Notes: a model not told the origin generated them from the letters alone. A stretch of 53,731 nucleotides of DNA from Pelagibacteraceae bacterium (GCA_017639935.1 JAGFWP010000043.1:1-53731), one strand, 5' to 3'. Shown: positions 23,633 to 32,817, numbered from the stretch's first letter. Numbers and translations are program-made.

Positions 23633-23656
23633 TTTTTTTCCAGTTAGTGCAATAAA

Positions 23657-25195
23657 TTATTGTTGTTGTTCGTCCTTAAACCATTTTTCTCGTGCTTTCA
23701 TAATCATACCATTTACAGTTTTTTCTTCTATATCTAACTTTCTAAATATTCCCTCATTCTTATCAAGAAGATCAAAAGTCGCAAGATTCGCAAAGTCGTC
23801 CAAAGTATAAATGCCATTAATTGCTAACAATGCTAACATTTTATTATTTATGTCATTTAAATTTAGTAATTCTTGATCAGAAATTTTTTCATTAATAATT
23901 TTAATATTTTCATCATCTTTTTCTTTTAAATAATTTATAGCTCTTGTAATTATTTCTTTGGACAAATCAGCATCAAAACCCTCAATTTTTTCCAAATTTT
24001 CAATATTTTCATTAGCTATACTATCAGCAGAAGTATATCCTTCTGTAACAAGTAATTGAGCAATTACATCCTCAACATCAAGATTCTCTATCAACATATT
24101 TGTTCTAGTTTTAAACTCAACTTGTCTTCTTTCTGCTTCTTCTTCCTCGGTTAATATATCAATTTCTAAATTAGTTAAGGTTGACGCAAGTTTTACATTT
24201 TGTCCTTTTCGACCAATAGCAAGGCTTAATTGCTCGTCAGGTATGACTACTTCAACTTTATTTCTTTCTTCATAAAGAAAAATTTTGCTTACCTCAGCAG
24301 GAGCTAAAGCATTTGCGAGATATGTGGCTTGATTTGTTGACCAAGTTACAATATCAATTTTTTCACCCTGAAGCTCATTAACTACTGCTTGTACTCTAGA
24401 TCCTCTCATTCCAACACAAGCGCCAACAGGATCTATAGTAGAATCTTCTGTAAAAACACTTATCTTCGCTCGAGATCCTGGATCCCTTGCGACACTTTTT
24501 ATTTCAATAATCCCTTCAAATATTTCAGGAACTTCTTGGTGAAATAATTTAGCTAAAAATTGAGGATGTGTTCTTGATAGAAAAACTTGATATCCTTTAG
24601 GATCCTCTTTTACATCATAAATATATGCTCTGACTCTATCACCATTCTTGAAAGCTTCTCTTGGAATGAGTTCTTCTCGTTTTATAATTGCTTCACTTTT
24701 TCCAAGATCAATGATTAAATTACCAAATTCAATTCTTTTTACAACGCCTACAACAACTTCTTCTTTTTTATCTTTATATTCTTCATATTGTCTTGATTTA
24801 TCAGCTTCTCTTATTTTTTGAATAATTACACCTTTTGCATTTTGTGCCGCTACTCTGCCAAAATCAAATGGTGGCAGTTCCTTAATAATAAATTCACCGT
24901 TTTGAATATCTGGACGTATTTTTTTTGCTTCCTCATAAAGTATTTGATTTTTTTGATCTTCTAATTCCAAAACATCGACAACTTTCAAATATGAATTAAG
25001 ACTAATATCTCCAGTTTCACGATTAATTTTAACACGAATATCTCTTTCTAAACCATATTTAACTCTAGTTGCTTTTTCTAAAGCAAGCTCCATCGCCTCA
25101 AAAACTTCTTCTTTTTCAATATTTTTTTCTCGAGCAACATTATTTGCAACTTGTAGCATTTCTTCTCTAATTACTTTTATTTTTTCTTTAACCAT
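23657..25195 (-). CDS. nusA: Transcription termination/antitermination factor NusA
   Basis: This 512-residue protein has the N-terminal RNA polymerase-binding domain, an S1 domain (VVGVVKRIEFGNLIIDLGKSEA), two KH domains (DPVGACVGMRGSRVQAV and SLAIGRKGQNVKLAS) and C-terminal helix-hairpin-helix acidic repeats. It modulates pausing, intrinsic termination and antitermination. The upstream partner rimP is absent; a promoter and a terminator hairpin occupy the short gap to trmB instead. No Shine-Dalgarno is seen before its ATG. Confidence 0.97.
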   Translation of the reverse strand: MVKEKIKVIREEMLQVANNVAREKNIEKEEVFEAMELALEKATRVKYGLERDIRVKINRETGDISLNSYLKVVDVLELEDQKNQILYEEAKKIRPDIQNGEFIIKELPPFDFGRVAAQNAKGVIIQKIREADKSRQYEEYKDKKEEVVVGVVKRIEFGNLIIDLGKSEAIIKREELIPREAFKNGDRVRAYIYDVKEDPKGYQVFLSRTHPQFLAKLFHQEVPEIFEGIIEIKSVARDPGSRAKISVFTEDSTIDPVGACVGMRGSRVQAVVNELQGEKIDIVTWSTNQATYLANALAPAEVSKIFLYEERNKVEVVIPDEQLSLAIGRKGQNVKLASTLTNLEIDILTEEEEAERRQVEFKTRTNMLIENLDVEDVIAQLLVTEGYTSADSIANENIENLEKIEGFDADLSKEIITRAINYLKEKDDENIKIINEKISDQELLNLNDINNKMLALLAINGIYTLDDFANLATFDLLDKNEGIFRKLDIEEKTVNGMIMKAREKWFKDEQQQ

Positions 25196-25206
25196 ATTTT
25201 TTTAAC

Positions 25207-25231
25207 AAAAAAAAGGCGGGAAATCCCACCT
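25207..25231 (-). terminator. Intrinsic terminator in the nusA leader, likely attenuator
   Basis: On the minus strand AGGTGGG (25231-25225), loop ATTT and CCCGCCT (25220-25214) form a 7-bp GC-rich stem with one G-U pair, followed at once by a run of T to 25207. The T run ends 12 bases before the nusA start codon, so no promoter fits between them. The hairpin must therefore lie in the nusA transcript, and it would also end transcripts coming from trmB. Confidence 0.8.
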
Positions 25232-25254
25232 CTAAAATAATCCAAATTTAGGGA

Positions 25255-25283
25255 CTTATAATTAAATATTACTCAAAACTCAA
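25255..25283 (-). promoter_or_regulatory. nusAp: Candidate nusA-infB operon promoter
   Basis: On the minus strand TTGAGT (25283-25278), a 17-base spacer and TATAAG (25260-25255) give a good sigma-70-type promoter, starting four bases after the trmB stop codon. Transcription would start near 25248 and pass the terminator hairpin before nusA. Confidence 0.6.
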
Positions 25284-25286
25284 GGA

Positions 25287-25946
25287 CTATATTTTTTCTA
25301 ATTCTATAAAAAATGAAGGTCTATATGAATTCTGAGCTTTTTTAAAAAACTTTGTATAAGGTAAATCTAGCATATCATAAATCCAATTTTGCGGTTTATT
25401 GTTTAGCCAATTGAATAAAGATTTTGTTTTATAAATACTATTCATAATTGATTTTAAATAAGAAGAAGAATCAGTTGCAATAAAGATCTTTCCATTTTTT
25501 TTTAAATAAGGATAAACTTTTGTAAAAAAATTATCATTTATTAATCGTCTTTTATAATGTTTTTTTTTTGGCCATGGATCAGGAAATAATATCCAAATTT
25601 CATTAAAATAATCATCCTTATTTAAATTATCAAATAATTTAAGTACATTATTTGAAAAAATTTTAACATTATATAATCTTAATTTTGATAGTTGTTTGCA
25701 TAAGTTAATATTTCCATCCCAAAATATTTCAGTTGCAATAATAAGTGCATCAGGATTTTTTTTGGCCAGAAATAATGTATTTTCACCTCTGCCAGACCCA
25801 ACATCAATAATATTCATTTTATTTTTTTTTATATCTGTCTCTAAGTTAATTCTACAATTTACAAAAAAATCCTTTTCAACTATATTAATTTTTTTTCTAC
25901 CTTTTTTTCTTCCATAAATTGTGTATTTATCTGATATTTTTTTCAT
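25287..25946 (-). CDS. trmB: tRNA (guanine-N7-)-methyltransferase TrmB
   Basis: This 219-residue SAM-dependent methyltransferase has the family motifs IIDVGSGRGENTLFLA (SAM loop), IWILFPDPWPKKKHYKRRL, characteristic of TrmB, and a final PYTKFFKKAQ close to the family's T-x-(F/Y)-E-x-x. It forms 7-methylguanosine at position 46 of tRNAs. It follows lnt by 11 bases. metK, which usually sits between lnt and trmB in alphaproteobacteria, is absent. Confidence 0.93.
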   Translation of the reverse strand: MKKISDKYTIYGRKKGRKKINIVEKDFFVNCRINLETDIKKNKMNIIDVGSGRGENTLFLAKKNPDALIIATEIFWDGNINLCKQLSKLRLYNVKIFSNNVLKLFDNLNKDDYFNEIWILFPDPWPKKKHYKRRLINDNFFTKVYPYLKKNGKIFIATDSSSYLKSIMNSIYKTKSLFNWLNNKPQNWIYDMLDLPYTKFFKKAQNSYRPSFFIELEKI

Positions 25947-25957
25947 TAGGAAAACTA

Positions 25958-27445
25958 TTAATTGTTATTTTTTTTATTAAATACGATAGCAAAAATAAAT
26001 AATATAAATAGCAATATTAATATTAATGAATGATAATTTTTTAAATTGGGTAGAGAATTTAGGTAAATAGGTATTTTAAATCTCTTAATTCCTTTTTTAT
26101 TAAGCGGAATATAATCAATAACTTTACCTTTGTTATTTATAACAGCTGATATACCGTTGCTTGACACTCTAATTAAAGTTTTATTAAACTCAGTTGCTCT
26201 CATTCTGCTTAAGTAAAAATGTTGATACGGTCCTGAAAAATCCCCAAACCATGAATCGTTAGTGATATTTATTAATATATCACTATTGTTATTATATTTA
26301 TTAAGTAAATTATTAAAAAAAATTATTTCATAACAAATTATTGGTATCATTTTTAAATTATTAGATGTTTTTATTAATCTAGTTTTTTTGCCAGAACTAA
26401 AATCATTGTTACCAACTATTTTATCGAAAAAATTTAAAAAAATTCTAAATGGCAAAAATTCACCAAATGGAACAAGAATAATCTTTTCAAAATCTTGAAT
26501 TTCATTCTTCTCTATAAAAAATAAAGTATTATAAAATTTAAAGTTTTCTTTTTTTATTCCACCAATAACAATTGATTGATTTTTATTCAATCCGTTTGTT
26601 ATGGAATCGAATTCTTTTAAGTTTGATACCAAGTAGGGATAATCATTTTCTGCAAACACCAGTAAGTCACTATTATTTTGGTTAATGATTTCCATAATTT
26701 GTTTATGTCTTATATTTGATTTATTATTATTTATTTTATCAATTAATGAAAAATTAAGTTGCGCCAAAGAAACATCAATTAACTTTTTTTCTAAGTTGTT
26801 TTCATTTTCTAAGCGAAAGTAAATAAAAATTATGCAAAACAATACAATCGATAATAAAACTGATAAGTATATTTTTAATAAAATTCTTTTTATATCTTTT
26901 TTATAAAATAGAATAATTACTACTGGCAGAAACAGAATAACGAGAGTAAAATAACTTAAGCCATATGTTCCAAAATAATATATCAGATTTAATATATAAC
27001 TATTCCCAGAACCGATTGATGCAAATGTTATCCATGGAAAACCATATCCTAAATGTTCTCTAAGTATTTCAATAACTACAAATAAAATTGGAATGAGTAT
27101 TAGTTTTGAAAAATTATTTTTAATAAAACTTAGTATTAAAAATGAAAGTCCGTAATAAATTGAGCAATAAAATGTCAATAAATAAGAAATGAAATAAAAA
27201 TTTCTAGTAGCTTGATCGATAAAAAATGGCTCTTTTATCCAAATTAAAATCACAAAGTTCATACTAATTCCATAACTTAATCCTGAAACAAAATGGAATG
27301 ATTTATTTTTATTTAGAAATTCTTTATCAATTAATAAATAAAACAGAAAAGGGAAAATTATAAATCCAATGGGTAAAATAAAAAAAGGAGGAAACAAAAG
27401 TGAAGATAAGAATCCAAGAATAACAAATTTAGATAATATTTTCAA
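25958..27445 (-). CDS. lnt: Apolipoprotein N-acyltransferase Lnt
   Basis: This 495-residue protein has about six to seven N-terminal membrane segments (to about residue 215), then a nitrilase-fold domain. The catalytic residues are recognisable: Glu in LLVFAENDYP, Lys in the GGIKKEN region, and Cys in MIPIICYEIIF. NITNDSWFGDFSGPYQH is typical of Lnt. A last hydrophobic segment ends the protein. It adds the third acyl chain to lipoproteins at the periplasmic face. It sits directly after the CorC-like gene. Confidence 0.95.
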   Translation of the reverse strand: MKILSKFVILGFLSSLLFPPFFILPIGFIIFPFLFYLLIDKEFLNKNKSFHFVSGLSYGISMNFVILIWIKEPFFIDQATRNFYFISYLLTFYCSIYYGLSFLILSFIKNNFSKLILIPILFVVIEILREHLGYGFPWITFASIGSGNSYILNLIYYFGTYGLSYFTLVILFLPVVIILFYKKDIKRILLKIYLSVLLSIVLFCIIFIYFRLENENNLEKKLIDVSLAQLNFSLIDKINNNKSNIRHKQIMEIINQNNSDLLVFAENDYPYLVSNLKEFDSITNGLNKNQSIVIGGIKKENFKFYNTLFFIEKNEIQDFEKIILVPFGEFLPFRIFLNFFDKIVGNNDFSSGKKTRLIKTSNNLKMIPIICYEIIFFNNLLNKYNNNSDILINITNDSWFGDFSGPYQHFYLSRMRATEFNKTLIRVSSNGISAVINNKGKVIDYIPLNKKGIKRFKIPIYLNSLPNLKNYHSLILILLFILFIFAIVFNKKNNN

Positions 27446-27446
27446 A

Positions 27447-28310
27447 TTATGTAATTTTTTTTATTTCTAAGGTGATAACTTTACGTTCATCAGCTTCTAA
27501 AATTTTAAATTTAAGTTGATTATTAAAAACAAACACTTCATTTGTATTTGGAACTTTACTAGCAACATAGGATACGAGACCACCTACTGTATCAATTTCC
27601 TCTTCTTTAGCTTCTTTAATCTTTAATTGAAATAAATCCTCAAGCTCAATAATTTTATATGCAGCATCAACTATAATAGTTCTGTCATTTATTCTTTTAA
27701 TTTTTACTTCGTCATCTTCTGCGTCATGTTCATCTTCTATTTCACCAACGATTTCTTCAACTAAATCTTCAATAGTCACTAATCCATCTACACCCCCAAA
27801 TTCATCTACAACTAATCCCATATGAATTCTAGAAGAACGCATTCTTTTCAAAAGGTCAAGTATCGGTGACTTAGGTGCTACATACAAAACATCTCGTAAA
27901 ATGTCATTTATTATAAAATTTTTATTATTAATATTTTTTATTACATCTTTTATATGAAGAAAACCCAATACATTATCAAGATTTTGATCATACACTGGCA
28001 TTCTGGAATGGGATTCATTTTTAATAACTGATAATATTTCTTTAATAGTTTTCTTTTTTTCAATTGATATTATTTCAGCTCTTGTAACCATTACATCTTC
28101 AACACTTTTTTCATTTAAATTAAGAATATTTTTGATTAAATTTTTTTCATTATTATCCTCAAATATCTGATTATCTTCAATAGATATTATTTCTTTTTCT
28201 TCTTTTGCAATAAAGTTTAATATATCTTCCTTGCTTGTTTCTTTAGTAAGAAGTTTTTTTATTAACCAATTTCTCCATGTAATTATTGTTTTAATATTTT
28301 TTTTTTGCAT
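27447..28310 (-). CDS. CorC/TlyC-type CBS-domain protein
   Basis: This 287-residue cytoplasmic protein has two CBS domains. The first contains VEDVMVTRAEIISIEK and SHSRMPVYDQNLDNVLGFLHIKD. The second contains RIHMGLVVDEFGGVDGLVTIEDLVEEIVGEIEDEHD. The C-terminal transporter-associated (CorC_HlyC) domain follows. It lacks the N-terminal DUF21 membrane domain, so it is of the short CorC/YbeX type linked to Mg2+/Co2+ resistance and ribosome-related functions. Its position between ybeY and lnt is the conserved phoH-ybeY-ybeX-lnt order. Confidence 0.9.
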   Translation of the reverse strand: MQKKNIKTIITWRNWLIKKLLTKETSKEDILNFIAKEEKEIISIEDNQIFEDNNEKNLIKNILNLNEKSVEDVMVTRAEIISIEKKKTIKEILSVIKNESHSRMPVYDQNLDNVLGFLHIKDVIKNINNKNFIINDILRDVLYVAPKSPILDLLKRMRSSRIHMGLVVDEFGGVDGLVTIEDLVEEIVGEIEDEHDAEDDEVKIKRINDRTIIVDAAYKIIELEDLFQLKIKEAKEEEIDTVGGLVSYVASKVPNTNEVFVFNNQLKFKILEADERKVITLEIKKIT

Positions 28311-28320
28311 AAATTATTTA

Positions 28321-28785
28321 TTAGTAAGGATTAACAATTCCTAATTTTTTTAATATATTTATTTCTATATTTTTCATAATCAAGTAATCCCTAATGTTAT
28401 TATGTAAAAAATCATTAATATGAAGAAAACAGTGGATTATAAGATGGGTTAAGTGATCATAAAAATTGACATTATTTTTTTTAACATCATTTAGTATTGT
28501 ATCTATTGAAAACACTAAGTCGCAATGTCTGTCTTCTTTTTTATTTTTTAAACTAAGTTTTGATACAAAAGTTAAAACATCTGTTGGTTGATTAACTTTC
28601 CTAAATTTTTTGTTTAGATCTTTAATAAATTTATCATTAGCTAAGATAAAATCACAATAATAATTAATGTTGTTAATAAATTTTAAATCTTTTTTGTAAG
28701 CTAATATTTGAATAATAATCTCATCAATCTTTCTAATGCGTTTTGTCCATTTATTAGTTGTGCTAGAAATAGTATAATTAATCAT
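28321..28785 (-). CDS. ybeY: Endoribonuclease YbeY
   Basis: This 154-residue metalloprotein has a histidine cluster HLIIHCFLHINDFLH near the C-terminus, which matches the H-x3-H-x3-H-x5-H pattern of YbeY. The typical GYDH end is altered to DFLH, and the Gly after the second His is Cys, so it is somewhat divergent. KKFRKVNQPTDVLTFVS (family: NKxFRxxDxPTDVLSF) supports the call. I take the start at 28785, where ATGATTAA overlaps the phoH stop; in-frame ATGs further upstream lie inside phoH. YbeY acts in 16S rRNA 3' end processing and ribosome quality control. Confidence 0.88.
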   Translation of the reverse strand: MINYTISSTTNKWTKRIRKIDEIIIQILAYKKDLKFINNINYYCDFILANDKFIKDLNKKFRKVNQPTDVLTFVSKLSLKNKKEDRHCDLVFSIDTILNDVKKNNVNFYDHLTHLIIHCFLHINDFLHNNIRDYLIMKNIEINILKKLGIVNPY

Positions 28786-29731
28786 TATTTTTTTCATATG
28801 AATTAATGATTTTTCTAACAAGCTCATGTCTTATAACGTCTTTGTCACTTAAATAAACAAAACCAATGTCTTTCACATTTTTTAGTTTAATTTCTACATC
28901 TAATAGTCCTGAATCGTGTTTAGCTACTAAATCAATTTGAGTTTTATCTCCAACTACTACCATTTTACTATTTTTACCAAACCGCGTTAAAAACATCTTC
29001 ATTTGAATTTTTGTAGAATTCTGTGCTTCATCCAAAATAATATAACATTCTTCAAGTGTTCTGCCTCTCATAAAAGCTATAGGAGCAATTTCGATAGTGC
29101 CATTTTCAATTTTTTTTTCTACTTGATCATATGGCATCATCTCATATAGCGCATCATAAATTGGTCTTAAAAAAGGATCTACTTTTTCCTTGAGGTCTCC
29201 CGGAAGATAGCCTAACTTTTCACCAGCTTCTACTGCTGGTCTAGATAATATAATTTTTTTTATCAAACCTTTTTGAAGACAAGATACTGCTTTTGCAACT
29301 GCCAGGAACGTTTTTCCAGTTCCTGCAGGCCCAATAGCAAAAACTATATTATTATTATTTAATAGTTCAAAATACTTTTTTTGATTTTGCGAGCGAGGTA
29401 TTATTTTTCTTTTTTTTGTTTGAATAAAAAAATCTTTTTTAAAATCATCATCAATATCTAATGTTAATAAACTTTTTACATCCTTAATTTTTTCTTCATC
29501 AATTTCAATGCCTTTTTTTGCTTCATCAAAAAGTTTTTCTAAAGATAGTTTTGTTTCTTGAATGGATAGTTTATTTCCACTAATTTTTACAACGTTTCCC
29601 CTATATTCAATTTTAACATTATATATTTTTTCTAATAACTGAATGTTGCTATCAAAGACGCCGAATAAGCTGCTTAAAACACTATTGTCATTAAATTCCA
29701 TATGAATTGATTCAGCTAATTGATTTTTCAT
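28778..29731 (-). CDS. phoH: PhoH family ATPase
   Basis: This 317-residue protein has a KH-like N-terminal part (residues 30-75) and a PhoH ATPase core with Walker A IGPAGTGKTFLAVA, SRPAVEAGEKLGYLPGDLKEKVDPFLRP, and the Walker B-like YIILDEAQNST. VVVGDKTQIDL is also typical. This is the PhoH-like (YbeZ) group, which works with YbeY in rRNA processing. It overlaps miaB by ATGA at its start and ybeY by eight bases at its end, so the three are translationally coupled. Confidence 0.95.
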   Translation of the reverse strand: MKNQLAESIHMEFNDNSVLSSLFGVFDSNIQLLEKIYNVKIEYRGNVVKISGNKLSIQETKLSLEKLFDEAKKGIEIDEEKIKDVKSLLTLDIDDDFKKDFFIQTKKRKIIPRSQNQKKYFELLNNNNIVFAIGPAGTGKTFLAVAKAVSCLQKGLIKKIILSRPAVEAGEKLGYLPGDLKEKVDPFLRPIYDALYEMMPYDQVEKKIENGTIEIAPIAFMRGRTLEECYIILDEAQNSTKIQMKMFLTRFGKNSKMVVVGDKTQIDLVAKHDSGLLDVEIKLKNVKDIGFVYLSDKDVIRHELVRKIINSYEKNND

Positions 29732-31032
29732 AATTCTCCTTCCAACGCAAAATCTGTTGATCTAACAATTTTAACATTCAACTTTTTTCCAATCAAATTT
29801 GACACAGAATTAACAAAAACGCTCTGATTGTAAATGGAACGTCCAATATATTGATCTTTATGTCTTCCCTTGCGATCAAATAATGTTTCTAATGCGCTAT
29901 TGACAAACGATTTATTATAATTTTTTTGTTGTTCCTTTAATAGTGATTGTAGTGCGCTTAACCTAGCTTTTTTAATAGACAAATCAACTTTTTTAAATTT
30001 AGATGCGGGTGTGCCTGGTCTAGAACTAAACATAAATGAATATGCTATTGCAAAATTTACATTATTAACAAATTTCATTGTTTGATCAAAATCTTCATTA
30101 GTTTCTTCAGGAAAACCTACGATAAAGTCTGAAGATAAAGCAATATCAGGTCTCCAAGATTTCAGCTTATCAATTATTTTATAATATTTTTTTACGTTAT
30201 GTTTTCTATTCATTTTTTTTAATATTTTATCAGATCCTGACTGTATGGGGAGATGAAGAAATGGCATTAGTTTAAAATTCTTTCCATGAGCTTCTATCAA
30301 TGAATTAGTCATATCGTTAGGGTGCGAAGTCATATATCTAATTCTTTCAATATTATCAAATTCAGAAATTTTATTAATTAAATAAGCAAGATCTGCGTGT
30401 TTCCCACTTTGACTATCGTCATAATACGCATTGACATTTTGGCCCAGTAAAACAACTTCTTTTATTCCATTATCTATATATTTTTTTATCTCTTCTTTAA
30501 TTTCATTTATTGGCCTTGAAAATTCAGAACCTCTTGTATAGGGAACCACACAAAAAGAGCAAAATTTATCACATCCTTCTTGTATTGAAACAAATTCAGA
30601 AACTGTATTAGAAGATTTAAAAAGTAATTTTTTAAATTTTTCATTTTGTAAAAAATCATTATTAATAAAACTATTATTATTTTCAATCATTGACGGAAGT
30701 TTATGATATGACTGTGGTCCAACTATATAATCTACAGAAGAGGCTCTTTTTTTTATTTCTTTTCCCTCTGCTTGAGCAACACACCCAGCTATTACAAGTT
30801 TATGTTTATTTTTTTTGATTTTTTTTATTCTTCCAATATCTGAATAAACTTTTTCTACTGCTTTTTCTCTTATGTGACAGGTGTTTAATACAATCAAATC
30901 TGCTTTTGTTAAATCACCTGTTTCAGAATACCCTTTGGGTTCAAATAAATTTTTTATTCTATTTGAGTCATACACATTCATTTGGCATCCATATGATTTA
31001 ATAAAAATTCTTTTTTTGGGAGTTTTATTCAT
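29728..31032 (-). CDS. miaB: tRNA-2-methylthio-N6-dimethylallyladenosine synthase MiaB
   Basis: This 434-residue radical-SAM methylthiotransferase has an N-terminal UPF0004 domain with three cysteines (YGCQMN, NTCHIR, AGCVAQ), the radical SAM cluster EGCDKFCSFCVVPYTRG (C-x3-C-x2-C) and a C-terminal TRAM domain. It adds the methylthio group to i6A37 in tRNAs. A strong promoter lies just upstream. It is followed by phoH with a four-base overlap. Confidence 0.96.
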   Translation of the reverse strand: MNKTPKKRIFIKSYGCQMNVYDSNRIKNLFEPKGYSETGDLTKADLIVLNTCHIREKAVEKVYSDIGRIKKIKKNKHKLVIAGCVAQAEGKEIKKRASSVDYIVGPQSYHKLPSMIENNNSFINNDFLQNEKFKKLLFKSSNTVSEFVSIQEGCDKFCSFCVVPYTRGSEFSRPINEIKEEIKKYIDNGIKEVVLLGQNVNAYYDDSQSGKHADLAYLINKISEFDNIERIRYMTSHPNDMTNSLIEAHGKNFKLMPFLHLPIQSGSDKILKKMNRKHNVKKYYKIIDKLKSWRPDIALSSDFIVGFPEETNEDFDQTMKFVNNVNFAIAYSFMFSSRPGTPASKFKKVDLSIKKARLSALQSLLKEQQKNYNKSFVNSALETLFDRKGRHKDQYIGRSIYNQSVFVNSVSNLIGKKLNVKIVRSTDFALEGEL

Positions 31033-31043
31033 TTATCAATTTG

Positions 31044-31072
31044 ATTAAATTTATTTTCAATATGAATGTCAA
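31044..31072 (-). promoter_or_regulatory. miaBp: miaB promoter with very short leader
   Basis: On the minus strand a perfect TTGACA (31072-31067), a 17-base spacer and TTTAAT (31049-31044) lie just upstream of miaB. The predicted start point near 31037 is about five bases before the ATG at 31032, so the mRNA would be almost leaderless. The promoter would serve miaB-phoH-ybeY-corC-lnt-trmB. Confidence 0.6.
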
Positions 31073-31142
31073 AACATTGCTTTTTAAAACTTCAAGAGTA
31101 ATTTTTTTCAACCGTTGTAAAAGTGAAGATGTTGTAAGTACA

Positions 31143-31781
31143 TTAATCAAATAATTTGTTTTCAGAAATATAAATAGGTTCAACAATAGATTTTACTGGC
31201 AATGATAATATATTTTTTAAATTAAATTTAACTATTTCACTGAAGTTTATTTGTTGAAAAATTTTTTTACCTAAAATGTTAACAATATGTGAAGGTAATT
31301 TAGAATTTGTGATACAATGACTATATTGACTATAATCAATTTTCATTGAATGTAGCTTGGCATCTATTTTCTTAATCAAATATTTATGACTTTTATTGGA
31401 TGAAATAGCAATAAAATTCTGATTATTGGAAGAGCAAATAATCATTAATGTTTTTTTCTCATATGATTTTGGTATTGTAAATTGTAAAAGATCAGCACAA
31501 GAAATACCTATGAGAGGTATTCTATTTGAAATACTGAGTCCGTACATAAATGCTATTCCAACTCGCAAAGCAGTAAAGGATCCGGGGCCTGTACACACTA
31601 TAAGTTTTTCAATTTTATCATTAACTTGTAGTTGATTTTGCAATGTAAAATATTTTGGTATAATACAATCACTGATTTTTTTACTATTTTTACTTAAAAT
31701 CTGTATAGATCTAATAACTTTATTTTCTTTAATAACTGAAAAAACCGGTAATGGTGAAACTGCATCTAAAAATAAAATCAT
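31143..31781 (-). CDS. tsaB: tRNA threonylcarbamoyladenosine synthesis protein TsaB
   Basis: This 212-residue ASKHA-fold protein is recognised by TGPGSFTALRVGIAFMYGLS (family: GPGSFTGLRIG). The N-terminal phosphate-binding loop is degenerate, as is usual in TsaB, which is a non-catalytic partner of TsaD in forming t6A37 in tRNA. It is divergent from the polysaccharide deacetylase gene with only three bases between starts. The commonly adjacent rimI is not present. Confidence 0.85.
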   Translation of the reverse strand: MILFLDAVSPLPVFSVIKENKVIRSIQILSKNSKKISDCIIPKYFTLQNQLQVNDKIEKLIVCTGPGSFTALRVGIAFMYGLSISNRIPLIGISCADLLQFTIPKSYEKKTLMIICSSNNQNFIAISSNKSHKYLIKKIDAKLHSMKIDYSQYSHCITNSKLPSHIVNILGKKIFQQINFSEIVKFNLKNILSLPVKSIVEPIYISENKLFD

Positions 31782-31784
31782 ACA

Positions 31785-32816
31785 ATGTTAGTTTTTAATA
31801 TTAAAATTAATCAATTATCTGTCTTCGCACTTTTTTTTATTATTTTAAGTAGCTCAGTTCAAGCTAATAATATTAAAAATTCTGCAGTAGTGTTTATGTA
31901 TCATAAGTTTGGTATTTCAAAATATCCCACAACCAATATTACTTTAGATCAATTTAATAAACATCTAGAGGAATTTTCACAACCAAAATATAATGTTAGG
32001 TCCCTTAATTACGTTCTTGATACAATAATTAATGATGGCGACCTGCCAAATAACACAATTGGCATAAGCGTTGATGATGCGGACAGATCTTTTCTTACTG
32101 CTGCCTGGCCTAAACTTAAAGAAAAAGGATTTCCTGTAACCTTATTTGTTACTACTTCAACTATTGTTGAAAATAATAAAAACTATTTAAATTGGGATGA
32201 AATTAGACAACTAAAAGCAGAGGGGGTTGAGATTGGCGCACATTCACACACTCATGAACATTCAGCTGATTATACTCTTGAAGAATTGCGTAAAGAAATT
32301 GAAAAATCAAATAAAATTTTTTTAAAAGAGATCGGAAAAACACCAGATTTGTATGCTTATCCCTATGGAGAAGCTGATGAGAAAATCTTCGATTTATTAA
32401 AAAAATATAAATATAAAGCTGCTTTTGGCCAACATTCTGGTGCTATCAATGAAACTTCTAATTTATATTATCTACCACGTTTTTCACTTAATGAAAGATA
32501 CGGAGAAATAAATAGAGTAAAATTTGCCGCAAACGTTAAAGGATTGGGTGTTTATGATTTTATCCCAACCAATCCACATATAATTGAAAATCCCCCATAC
32601 ATTGGTTTTTCTTTATTAGATCAATTACTCACAAAAGATATTGAATGCTTTGTGTTCGATAGTGATGGACGAGTTAAGAATGAAATATTTAAATTTAATG
32701 AAAGAATTGAGTTAAGATTATTGAGAAAACTTAATCAAGGAAGGTCTCGCTTAAACTGCACTGCAAGAGATAAAAAGGATAATTGGCGATGGTTTGGCCA
32801 TCAGTTTTTGTTATAA
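31785..32816 (+). CDS. Secreted polysaccharide deacetylase (NodB homology domain)
   Basis: This 343-residue protein has a signal peptide (hydrophobic residues 8-22, likely cut after SVQA, residue 27) and a carbohydrate esterase 4 domain. Its motifs are GISVDDADRSF (metal and catalytic Asp pair), EIGAHSHTHEHS (metal-binding His) and YAYPYGEADE. It probably removes acetyl groups from an N-acetylated glycan in the periplasm. The Thr of the usual T-F-D-D-G is replaced by Val-Asp-Asp-Ala. About 100 C-terminal residues beyond the NodB fold are not assigned. It converges on the glucosaminidase gene with one base between. Confidence 0.85.
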   Translation: MLVFNIKINQLSVFALFFIILSSSVQANNIKNSAVVFMYHKFGISKYPTTNITLDQFNKHLEEFSQPKYNVRSLNYVLDTIINDGDLPNNTIGISVDDADRSFLTAAWPKLKEKGFPVTLFVTTSTIVENNKNYLNWDEIRQLKAEGVEIGAHSHTHEHSADYTLEELRKEIEKSNKIFLKEIGKTPDLYAYPYGEADEKIFDLLKKYKYKAAFGQHSGAINETSNLYYLPRFSLNERYGEINRVKFAANVKGLGVYDFIPTNPHIIENPPYIGFSLLDQLLTKDIECFVFDSDGRVKNEIFKFNERIELRLLRKLNQGRSRLNCTARDKKDNWRWFGHQFLL

Positions 32817-32817
32817 T

